This document shows, in pieces, positions 53,905 through 64,000 of a stretch of 64,000 nt of DNA. The notes under the pieces are model-generated. The model did not search any database and was not told the origin of the DNA. It was given only the letters and a program-made list of their open reading frames with translations. The first letter of the stretch is position 1, and each line of letters opens with the position of its first letter. A program made the translations under genes and the position numbers. The stretch is from Tetracentron sinense (taxonomy: Eukaryota; Streptophyta; Magnoliopsida; Trochodendrales; Trochodendraceae), in assembly GCA_015143295.1 (NCBI GenBank), contig CM026551.1:49092034-49156033 (forward strand), written 5' to 3'.

Positions 53905-56900
53905 TCAGGGGCATAACGATGATGCCTCGGCAAGCTTCTTCAGAAATGTGACGACATCATCCGATGATCCTAGGATATACCGTGCTTTGGAGCGCTTTCT
54001 CCCTACAGCACACGAGAAGTAATTCTCCCCCTTGAGATCCAGCACTGATGAACCCTCGCTCCATACAATACTTTCCTGCGATGACCGCCATCCACTTCCA
54101 CTCCCATGCTTATCCGGGGTCGGCAAGGTCTGTTGCGAACCTTGAGATGCCTTGGACCCACTTTTCCTAGCCGAAAGCTTCGAAGCAGACCTTCTCTCCA
54201 CTGATGTCTTGACTGCATCAGCTACCTTGGTTCTTGTGGTACCTGATGATTCAGCAGGAAGTGATGGCTCGAAAAATGTAAAGATGTCTTCATCCTGTAA
54301 CAATAAAGGAGTTTCGACTCAAGTGCTGTATGGTCATAAGAGAAATTGAAATGGACTTCATCTTCAGATTGTTAAATAATCCAGTGATCAAATAAATTTA
54401 GAACGAATCTCACCAGTATTTCATTTCAAGTGCAATATTTACTGCACCGGATTAGTTGATTGGAGAACACACACAAAACATAGATTCACCATCAAGGAAA
54501 ACCGTTTAGAAAATGAAACTTCTATGGTTGCCAGTATAAATTAAAACTTGTAGAGTAGGAAAGGAACAAGAACTAGAACATCATCATCCACTATTATAAC
54601 TAGAATCAACTAATTTGAGAATCTTCTCCCTGTGATACCATTAGAAGTGCCTCATTTTTTGTGTTCTAATACTAAAATCTTTGGGGATTTCAACCTACAT
54701 GTGCAATTTTAAGGTATATTTTGTTTCTCATGAGTATGGTAGGTTTTAGGAGATTGCGAGGTGAGGCACAAATGCAAGAAATGGTTTACATTTTGGCTGT
54801 GTTGTCTCAGATTCCATCATTGGCAGGGTTCACTTGAGTCAGGATGGAGTCTTAAGGGTTCAGTGTTAACATATTTGATATTCCTGCAGCAATCACAGTT
54901 GATATTCCTGCAGCAATCACAGATAAGACTTTTTGTTCTTTTCCTTTTGGAAGACAAGCTGGGGTTAGGCAGACCCTGACCAGATTAAATTGCTCCAAAA
55001 AAAGACAAGCTACAGTCTATGACACAAGCAACCTGAGCAATCACCGTGAATGATGCTAAGGAGCTCTTGACTCGGGATATAACAAAATCGACGAGGGAGT
55101 AGTACAATTTTTGGCTAACCAGTCAGCCGTCCTATTAGATGCTCATCAAACATGCTGAAGATCATGGGAAGCAAGGGTCGACAGGCTATTTCTAACTAAT
55201 CTCACATCATGTTGCATTTGCCAAGGGGACTCAGAAGAAGTAAGCATGTCTATCACAAATTTAGAGTCAGAGAAGATGGAGATCTGGGTGATACCATGGT
55301 CTCTAGCCATCTGGAGGCCTCAGCCAATAGCAAGTAACCCCAGTTGACCAATGTCCTCGCCATCACATCCAGTAGTAAAGACCACCACCGGCGTACCAAG
55401 ATGGTCCCTAATGATCCCTCTAAAGCCAGCTCCGTTCACATGAAGTAAACCATCATTGTTCATTGCCCATGAACCAATAGGAGGTGGCCTCCAGAAACAA
55501 GTACAAATGATCAGTGCTTATTGTCGGCATCAATGCTCCATTTATCGAAGAAATCTCTATTGTTGGCATTATCTTCAACTTGAGGCCGAGGGTGACAAAA
55601 ATGAAGCTTGGTGTCGGTGGAGATGGCATGAATGAAGTCAAAATCATGGTGAAAATGGTTCTTGAAGATCCTGTTATTGCGTTCAATCCAAAGGTGGTAC
55701 ACAGTAGCCTGGAGGGTGACCTTCTTGACCTGCTGAGTAACCTCTTTCCCATGGATGGCTACTGAAGCCCAGCTAATTTCATTAGTCCAATCAAGAACCG
55801 ATCTGTTACCATAGCGACAAAGGCTTAGGATGTGCTTTCTGAACCCAATCAATGAGGTTATTGGGAAACCTCATGGTGTTAAGAACAAGCAAGACAAATT
55901 CCCATCTGACAGTCGAAAGCCTTCCTCAAATCAAGTTTAACCGTGCATCTAGCTGGCCCTTTATCTCAGTGATAGTTACGCATGATTTCATGAGATAGAA
56001 GAAGGGCAGGCATCACCGGCATTAAACAACAACGCACACGCCAATGGGTCAACCCGTTTTCAAAACTTGAGGAACTTTACCGAAATCCCTATTTGAAAAA
56101 AAAAAGAGATCGCTCACATTGGAAATCTTTAGCTATTGGAATCAAACAGTGAAAAAACATTTGTCCTCTGCTATAAACCATCGGGCCACTGATGGTTAGT
56201 GCATCTAAACAAATGCTTTTTAATCCAGTCCCAAAGGTTGTTGGCTCCACCTGCCTATTGAATACCGTTTGACTCCTTTCTATCGAGTTCAGCAACAAGC
56301 CTCCGCTCAATGGAAAGCACCTAAATTTTGGGATCATTCCCTGCGCCCTTCTATGAGCTTCTACCAAGGATCAACGTTATACCTTTCAAACGCCGACAAA
56401 GAAGCAGAAACGCATGCAGTAGTCGATATTACCTGCAATATTCCTTCCATAAACAAAAGCCAACTGATTTGGACTAACCAGATCATCAATGACCAATCAA
56501 TACTATTGGCCATAATCTTGGAGATACACTTGTCGATGACATTGCATAAAGAGATCAGTCTGTAATCTGAGAAGGAATTGGCATGCTTCACCTTGAACAA
56601 GTAGAGTTGACCTCTTTCAGCCTGTTGGACTTGAAGAGGAGGGAAATCGCTCGCACAACCAGCAATTCTGGAAAAAGTGAACTGCAAACCCATCTGGCCC
56701 AGGATAGTAAAGAGTTATCCCCATCCATAGCAAAAAGAGCAGACTTAATTTCATCAAAGGAGACCTATTGACCCAAGATGTCAGCTTGTTGGAGAGGGGG
56801 GGGGGTAAGTATGATTAATGCCCCAAAGAAGGTCGGGATCAAGAATAGGAGGGGGCAAAGAGGGGTTCAGAAGGTTATAAAAATGATAAACGGCCTCAGC

Positions 56901-59554
56901 TTTGATATCCTTAGGGGAAGAGATCACCTCATTGTTAATGTTGACAACTGAAAGGATGTGGTTGAACGATCTTTGAGTGGCCATAGTGCAATAAAAGAAG
57001 GATGTGTTACTATCTCCAAGGTTTAACCATCTGATATGAGACGATAGGTGGCTTCCTCTAAAGAGGAGAGGTTGGAAACACAGATAAGACTTGGGCAAAA
57101 GTCTTGACTAAAAGGTGCAGAGAAGCATAATCCTCATATCAATCAACAAAACAGAAAACACCAAATTCTTTCACATGACGACTAATGTGAGAAGGAGAGC
57201 AAAATCATATTTTGAGACTTGAGGAGGGTTGAAAGCAAATCCAATTTCATGGAGGTAGTAGAGTATTATGAGCGTTTATATAAGGAAAAAAACATATCTA
57301 CAGACCTAAATTGGATGGGGGTTATGTTTGATAGAATTTCAGATGAGATGAGGATAGGTTGTAGTGGCCGTTTAAAGCATGGTTCAAAAATCCGAAAACT
57401 CGACTCGACTCGACTCGAAAGTTAGCCGGGTCGAGTAACTCGGAAAAAACTCGACTTGGTCTAACTCGGAATATGTATGTAATAACTTGAAAAATCTGGG
57501 TTAAAAGAACTCAAAGTATGTTGATTTTACAGCCTCAAACCTAAAAATTAGGTTTAACAGAATCTAAAGTGAGTTCTCTTTGTAGACCCCAAAAAACATG
57601 ATGCAAAAGTAGTGTGACATTCGAGTTTTGGTTTTAAAAAATGATAAAATACTCTTCTGTGACTCGACCTAGTTTGGCGAGTCAAAAAACTCGGCTCGAC
57701 TCGACCGAGTCACCCGAGTAACTCAGCCGAGTTACTTGGGTAACTCAGCCGAGTTAGCCGAGTTTTCGAACTATGGTTTAAAGAGGAGGAAAGCAGGTTG
57801 ATTATTGATGGTATGGGAGGTGAAAGACCCCAGGCCCAATGGTTTAGGGAGGACGTGACAGAGCGAGGGATAGGAGAGAGGGCTCAACAGAGAGGGGTAC
57901 TTGTCAGTTGGGGAGAGATGGAGAGAGGGGTACCTGCCTCCTCCCTCTTCTTCTTTCGTTTCGAATGGGATCTAAACTTTGGAGACCTAATCCACCCTCC
58001 CCCCCTATTCGAAGTAAAATGACTTACAAGAGTAAGCAGAGTCATGTAAAATTGTGTCATAGTCAAGTCGACTCGAAACCCTACCGAGTCAAGTTGACTT
58101 AATAGAGTTTCGAGTCATCTTGGTGAGTTATAATTATAAAACAATGGTAAATCCCATTTATATTAATAAACAAGTAGGGATCTTTGACAAACCCCCACGC
58201 CACTGGGTGGCTTAAAAAAATCAGTTGGATCCTAAATATCGTTGAGATACACTTTCTACTTTATGTAACCTTGACCTTTCAGTTTCGACATGTGTCCAAA
58301 TGGAAAAACCTCATTATTTTTAAGATGCCGGAGCAACAACTGATTATAGATATGGATATAATATATTTTCTTATAAATGCACGTCAAGAAGAATACCCAA
58401 AATTTCAATTCGATTAAGGTTTGAAATTTTGTTCTTATTACATTTTGAGAAATGCACGTTGGAGAAACATTTGATAATATAAACCCATATAAACTTAAGG
58501 AGAAAAATTTTCAGAATTGCCTTTGAAGTTAAAAGTGAAGGGAAACATACCTTCTCCAGAAAATGCCCAATGCACAAGACATAATCAATTGGTGTCATCA
58601 TGGAATTACTATGAACTATCTCTCCTAGGATACGATCAATTGCTGCACCCTGTATGAACATAGAAGTATCAGATAGGGAACAGGAACATTTCTGTTTCCA
58701 GTACACTACGCAACATGCAAGTAATATCAGACGCTTTGAGGACAAGCAATATTCATGCACCTTCGTAACACCAACTGCTCTGACCTCAACAGAACGGCTC
58801 CCTTGGACAACATCAACAGCTGCATTAGAAATTGGGCCTGTCCATAGATGCTGCAACATATCCTTCGCTTGAAGCCTTCCAAATTCAACGTCTACAATCA
58901 TAATAAAATGAGAAGGAAAAAGCAAGAAAACAACAGCAAACAAAGAAACATCATATATAATGTCAAATAAAGAAAATGGAATCAAACATTTAATCAATTA
59001 CCTGCATACTTGTAGTTCCATACAAGTGAAGTCTCACGCTGTTCAAAATGAGATCGGGGTGTTCTTTCTCTGAAATACTCGAAAAAATCCTGAAAAGTTG
59101 TTACCGGCATCAAGCTCAGAGTCTGAAAGTCACCATGTAATATATACAAATTTTAATTCAATAGTAAGGACCTTTATACTGTCAACCCAATCCAAATTTA
59201 AATGTTCTGGCATTGTTGTCATCCATTCTCCATCTGTAAGGCGTAAAAACATCCCATTTTCTGCTGCCAACCACATGTCGTAGTCGCCAAAATTCTGTGG
59301 AAGCAGTATTTAGTTCGGAATTAGAATATAAAGGGGACAGAAAAAAAACTCACATATGAAACTAGATGAAATACATCGTCTAGGACACTTCTATCACTTC
59401 CACTAAGGACAACAATCGTTGTCTTTGGATCATTGCAAAGAATTTTTAAGGGTTCTCTCAAGTCTGGGTGCAACTTAGGCTCCAGTTCTTTAATTTGATC
59501 ACCCCCTCTTCTCCCAGGACTCTCCACTGGTTCAGTTAATGTTGCATTGAAACC
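53905..59554 (-). CDS. TPS1: Trehalose-6-phosphate synthase 1, C-terminal six exons (partial)
   Basis: Class I TPS makes trehalose 6-phosphate from UDP-glucose and glucose 6-phosphate. The window holds only the TPP-like domain and tail. Exons: 59375-59554, 59172-59294, 59002-59089, 58761-58891, 58551-58649 and 53905-54294 (stop 53905-53907); phases agree, 336 residues. Exon 1 starts GFNATLTEPV, where phosphatases have D-x-D-G-T; this is the usual class I sign of a phosphatase-dead domain. SGSDRSVLDD, NFGDYDMWLAAENG, TPRSHFEQRETSLVWNYKYA and DVVQGSRSVEVR follow. The last exon has the Ser-rich linker and the NYFSCAVGRKRSKARY tail typical of TPS1. The glucosyltransferase exons lie beyond the right edge. 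The last intron is 4.25 kb and full of TEs. Confidence 0.95.
54875..54922. repeat. 24-bp perfect tandem duplication
   Basis: TTGATATTCCTGCAGC plus AATCACAG occurs twice in a row, within the last TPS1 intron next to the LINE 3' end. Confidence 0.85.
54945..57120 (-). mobile_element. Degenerate L1-type LINE with RNase H, in the last TPS1 intron
   Basis: Minus-strand fragments in order: pre-RT segment (57098-56781, WLNLGDSNTSFFY), RT core (about 56690-56520, VKHANSFSDYRLISLCNVIDK), zinc-binding/connection segment (55852-55511, VYHLWIERNNRIFKNHF), and a plant-type RNase H (55500-55070, MNNDGLLHVNGAGFRGIIRD, then SIFSDSKFVIDML). Frameshifts and stops are throughout, and the RT catalytic region could not be read. 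The 3' tail (54980-54945) matches the SINE at 37819-37855. Same orientation as TPS1; 5'-truncated. Confidence 0.8.
57190..57850 (+). mobile_element. Second LINE fragment, plus strand, split by a MITE
   Basis: Frame 57219-57370 reads EVVEYYERLYKE..STDLNWMGVMFDRIS, the segment just before the RT core of plant LINEs. After the MITE (57378-57775) the frame resumes as EEESRLIIDGMGGE, matching the conserved EEEV..I..M.GDK block. Short and decayed. Opposite orientation to the LINE at 54945-57120. Confidence 0.6.
57378..57775. mobile_element. hAT-type MITE with 8-bp target duplication
   Basis: 398 bp flanked by GTTTAAAG (57370-57377, 57776-57783). The ends are CATGGTTCAAAAATCCGAAAAC and, reversed, CATAGTTCGAAAACTCGG. 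Dense CTCGACTCGA / CCGAGTTACTCGG words line both ends. An 8-bp duplication fits the hAT superfamily. It interrupts the plus-strand LINE fragment. Confidence 0.8.
57851..58550. other. Remaining part of the last TPS1 intron
   Basis: No further domain seen. CGACTCGA/CGAGTCAAG words at about 58065-58115 may be a second decayed copy of the hAT MITE end. The intron donor is GTATGT at 58550. Confidence 0.5.
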
Positions 59555-59949
59555 CTGTAGTTTTGAAGCACAAGAAATGTAAGAAGCATAGAATAATAAA
59601 AGATAAATGATGAAAAGGACTCTGAACCCACTAACAAACTGAAGATACTAGTGCCGTTAGACAACAAATTGATGCCCAAGTTTTCTCCAAATTTCCAACA
59701 TAATTCCCTAGAATGACAAAGAAATTCTCTTGTAGAATGGAGTTGAACAGTCAGAACTCCATGGTTATTGAACACATTCATGGAATCAGAAACACACGTA
59801 CTGATAAAAAAACCAAAAAAAAAAACTATATAACTATGAAACATCAAATTCATTTTTTACTGATTTTTCTACATAAGATGTTTATGCTTTCAGTATACAT
59901 GAAAACATAGAAGTGGGCATAAGATGTTCATTCTTTAGTCTACAAACAT

Positions 59950-60175
59950 TGATACAAGTAGAAATATAGAAACCCTAATTTTTTATGTGAGTGAGAAGAA
60001 AGAAGAGATAAGAGTTGTTTGGGGAAGAAAATGAAAAGAGATTAGGGTTTCTTTATCTCTCCTTTTTATATTACTATAAAACGTTAGTAAGGACATAAAT
60101 ATACTAATGTGTAGACAAGAATATCCTAATAAATAACATAAGAGACTATGGGCTTAATGACTTAGGCCCATCACA
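59950..60175 (-). repeat. 3' LTR of a Copia element
   Basis: In forward reading it begins TGATACAAG and ends GGCCCATCACA (226 bp). It is preceded on the minus strand by the polypurine tract CTTTGAGGGGGAGTAT (60191-60176). It contains AACCCTAATCTC and AGGGTTTC words. Confidence 0.65.
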
Positions 60176-63100
60176 ATACTCCCCCTCAAAGATGTCTAAC
60201 ATGTCCAATTTGCCAAAAGATAATGATGCCAATTAGATGCAACCGTCTTTGTGAGAATGTCAGCCAACTGATCATCTGTCTTACTAATGGAAGACTAATT
60301 ATTCTTGAGCCACATATGCTTGATTCTATCATATTGGATTGTAAGCAATACTAATAGCTGCCTTATTATCACAAAATAATCTCATCCTAGACTGATTGAA
60401 AATCTAAGTCTTGTCATAAGAATCTTGATCCATAACAACTCACATGCTCCATTTATTATTGCCTTTGTTTTCTGCCCCTACAATGGACCGTACAACAACT
60501 TATTTCTTGTTCTTCCATGTAACTAAGTTCTCACCTACAAGAGTACAATACCCTAAGGTGGATCTTCGGTTTTTCACTGCGCCCGCCCAGTCAACATCTA
60601 TATAGCCTTCAACTTGTAATGCCCATTCTTCTGAAAAGCAACCCCTTACCAGGAGATGATTAGGTACATCAATACTCTTTTAGTTGCCTCAAGATGAATC
60701 GTTCTTGGTTTGTACATGAATTGACTGATTACACTAACTGAGAAAGATATATCAGGACGAGTCAGTGACAAGTTAATAACTTTCTATCTAGTCTTTGGAA
60801 CAAACCAACATCATCCAGTGGCTTCCCCCCCCCCCCATTGTCAAGTTTGAGCTTAGCCTTCATACGTGTATTAACTAGCTTTACGCCCAACTTCCTTTTT
60901 TCTCGTAACAAGTTAACACATTTTCTTTAAGATATGAAGATTACTCTATTGAATCTAACAACCTTAAGTCCAAGAAAGTACCGCAATGCTCCTAAATATT
61001 CAATCTCAAACTCCTTTGCAAGAAACTCTTTCAGACTTTGAATTTCTTAGGGACTGCCACTTGCTACCACAATATAATCAACATAAACAAGAGTTGTAGC
61101 AGTGCCTCTCAAATGCTTCACAAATAGCATATGATCTGCATGACTTTGAACTTAGCCAAACTTCGTCATGCTACCACTGAATCTTTCAAACCATACTCTT
61201 GAAGATTGTTTTAATCCATAAATTGCCTTCTTCAGTTTACAAACTTTGCCTTCTTGACCCTGAGTTCGAAATCTTGGAGGAAGATCCATGTATACTTTTT
61301 TCAGCAAGTCACCATTGAGGAATGCATTCCTCACATCTAATTGATGAAGAAGCCATCAGCAAGAAAAAGTAACACTAATAGAATTCATCTTGGTAACTAA
61401 AGCAAAAGTCTCCACATAAATCCAATAGGTTTGGGTGAACCTCTTTGCTACTAGTTTGGCATTGTACATGTCCACTATTCCATCTACTTTATGCTTCACA
61501 GTGTATACCCACTTACACACTACTAATTTCTTGTCATTAGGAGTGACAACGAGCTTCCATGTATGATTTTTAATAAGACCCTTCATTTCATCCCACATAG
61601 CCTCTTTTTGCTTGCTCTGTTTCAAAGCCTCTATAACACTAGAAGGAATAGACACAGAAGACAAGGAGGTATAAATGCTAGAAGAGGAGATAAAAGTGAA
61701 TTATAAGACACAAAGTGAAAAATAAGATGAAGAGTTGTACATGTACGTTTCCCTTTGCATAATGCAATGGAACATCATCATTAGAAACAATTGGAAGAAG
61801 CTCAGGAAAAAACTTACCTGAAGAAGTAGGCTCTGAATCCACAGTTGCAGACTGAGGTGGCCTAATCAGTTGATAACTTAAAATAATTTGTACTTTAGGG
61901 CATCAGGAGTAAGTTTGCAGCTCTTTCTTCTCACCTTTAATTGACTCAGACGATGATAAAGGAATATAAGAAATCACTGAAATTGTGACCTCTTCAATAC
62001 TACTATTCTCCCCTTGAAGAGGAACACCTAGCAAATGAGGATTGGAGTCGAAGAATGAAACATCCATAAAAACAAAACGCTTTCCAGTAATTGGGTCAAA
62101 ACACTTGTACCATTTCTAAGTGAAGTAACCCCAAAAAAGATACTTCATGGACTTTGGGTCGTTTGGAGCGATTAGAACCCAATACATGAACAAAACAAAG
62201 TACATCCAATGACTTTTAAAAAAAGTCAGAATATCGGATAATCAGGACATAACAACTGATATGGAGATTTGTATTCTAACACTTTGAATGGCATGCAGCT
62301 AACAAGGTACGCTGTAGTGAGCACCACATGAGCCCAATATCTTTTCTAAGCTTTCATAGCCAGTAGAAGACTTTTTGCTACTTCAAGTGTCAATTTTTTT
62401 GTTCAGTGCCTCCATTTTGTTGTGGAGTATAAATACAACTACTTTGATGGACCACACTATTGTCTTCGAAATAAGCTTCCAATTGGCCCTCCATGTATTC
62501 ACAAACATTGTTGGATCTAAGGATTTTGATATTTCTGTCAAACTGGGTTCTCACCATCTTATGAAAAACACAGTTGATATTCGGGTACTTCATCCCTAGT
62601 CTTCATAAGGTAAATCTATGTGTATCGTGTGCAATCATCCACAAATGTTATGAAATATCAGAAGCCAAATAATGACATAGTGGACAAAGTCCCCAAACAC
62701 TAGAATGCACAATATTAAATGGAAATCAACTTCTTTTATTACTGGGAGGAATGGAAACATGCTAATGTTTCGCTAGTTCACACATTTCACATTGTAAACT
62801 TAGCGAACTGACAGACTTAAACAAATGAGAAAATACAACTTTTATGAAGGAAAAGACAAATGACCAAACTAGTCATGTCAAAGCAAAATCTAGTCTTTAT
62901 TGACACCCCATGGCTTATGATTACCTCCCTTGCCTCCTCTCTGAGGCTGAGTAATAAATGCTATTATTTGCAGCATTCTCTGGAGTCTGGAAGACTGACA
63001 ACATTGTACATGATGATCTTTCTGCTCTCCTCATCTTATACAAGGGCATATACCTGGCTTAGAGATGTGTTTACTTAGAATTGAACTTGTGATAATTCAA

Positions 63101-63560
63101 ACTTCAAAGTCTGAGTTGAGACCAACTAAGAACTCAAAGATCCCATTTTACTCCACAAGCTTACGATATTGTTTTGCATTAGCGATAACTGAAGGCTGAA
63201 AAATCTAATTATGGTCCAACTCTTCCCACATACCCAAAGTCGAGCAAAGTAACCCGCAAAGGTTTTATCATCCTTTCTAAACTAAGAGATCTCATGTTGT
63301 AGTTAATAAACCCTAGCAATGTTACGGGCCTGGGAATAGGTTTTGGTTGATAAACCCTAGTATGTCGCGACATGGCAATGAGATTTTTTGACTCACACTT
63401 GTCATATAAAACATTAGATAGACTGTGCTCTACTATTCTCTCATTGATGTGTCCTAATTTATCCTAACTGATTGAGAAGATTCCGAGTAATTTCTCTCAT
63501 CCAACTTGACAGTCAAAATTTGGAAATTATGATTCCTTGAAATAGCACTCATATAGTGGA
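59950..63560 (-). mobile_element. Degenerate Ty1/Copia retrotransposon in a TPS1 intron
   Basis: Pieces in order on the minus strand: gag (about 63560-62880; KLDERNY, QYRKLVE stop NGIFEFLVGLNSD, AEESR-like DEESR), integrase zinc site (near 62780, CEMCELAKH), integrase core (62660-62390; TFVDDCTRYT, SSCIYTPQQNGGTEQKN), RT (61664-61050; WKLVVTPNDKK, MRNAFLNGDLLKKVYM, KKAIYGLKQS) and RNase H (about 60620-60510; GYIDVDWAGAVKNRRST). The RT box reads YVDY where YVDD is expected. Many stops and frameshifts; the protease is not visible. No 5' LTR lies in the window. Confidence 0.82.
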
Positions 63561-64000
63561 ATTCCATACTCTAATATTTTAAGAAGTCTATTCCATACCA
63601 CTGTTTTCAAAATTTTTACTGCTTTTGAGATAGTAAAACACCAAGGAAACGACTCCAAAGCTTTTCCACCACAACCAATTCCCAACTAGGGTGAAAGAGA
63701 GACTATTTATACAAATACAGTCCTCAAACACTGATTTGAAAGTCACTTTGGTAAACAACATGCTGCCCTAGAACAAAAAAATCCAAATAAGGGAAGAACA
63801 AATGGGGGCAGCAACTATGCAATACCTTTTTACTTGTAACTTTTCCAAATCGTTATAGAATGTTGAACCACTTGCTCCAAACATTCTAGAATTTAAATAT
63901 GGATCAAACAATGGTAGTTTGGCTAGCCAAAAACAACCCCAAAATTTAGGGCTCTATCCAAAACTCAAATATGAAGCAAAATAAAGGTTTTAGATAATAG
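63561..64000. other. Right edge, nothing recognised
   Basis: Either the leader of the Copia element or more TPS1 intron. No TPS1 exon, LTR or RNA gene was found to the window end. Confidence 0.45.

Overview
The window looks like nuclear DNA of a flowering plant, probably not a grass. Genes have spliced introns with GT-AG borders. The recognisable host products are plant families: a senescence regulator of the S40 type, a subtilase resembling SBT5.6, and trehalose-6-phosphate synthase 1. The rest is dominated by plant transposons. I cannot name the species from sequence alone.

Layout. 1-7.6 kb: gene-free DNA with foldback MITEs, a SINE-like element and simple repeats. 7.73-8.11 kb: an intronless S40 gene on the minus strand with its TATA box and paired TGACG motifs. 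8.6-11.5 kb: a diverged direct duplication whose two copies differ by clean insertions of a Tourist-type MITE, a Helitron and a Mutator-type MITE. 12.9-13.2 kb: a second Helitron. 13.7-16.1 kb: a solo LTR. 16.1-24.5 kb: a complete but dead Ty3/Gypsy element of the Tat type. 24.6-28.65 kb: a 4-kb solo LTR carrying a minisatellite and a cluster of palindromes. 31.6-38.9 kb: a nine-exon subtilase gene on the minus strand, with several MITEs and a SINE in its introns and promoter. 41.4-42.65 kb: a long-TIR Mutator-like element. 44.5-47.9 kb: another solo LTR, related to the first. 53.9-59.55 kb: the last six exons of TPS1 (minus strand), with LINEs and a hAT-type MITE in the last intron and a Copia element in the intron running off the right edge.

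The three host genes are not functionally linked; this is ordinary plant gene order with heavy transposon load. I found no operon-like, CRISPR or clearly new defence system. The most informative parts are structural: several TE insertions can be dated relative to each other from target-site duplications and empty sites, a LINE and a SINE share a 3' tail, two retroelements landed at directly abutting sites, and the Gypsy LTR promoter is packed with G-boxes.

Coordinates of splice sites, LTR borders and target-site duplications were read by hand. Percent identities are by-eye estimates.
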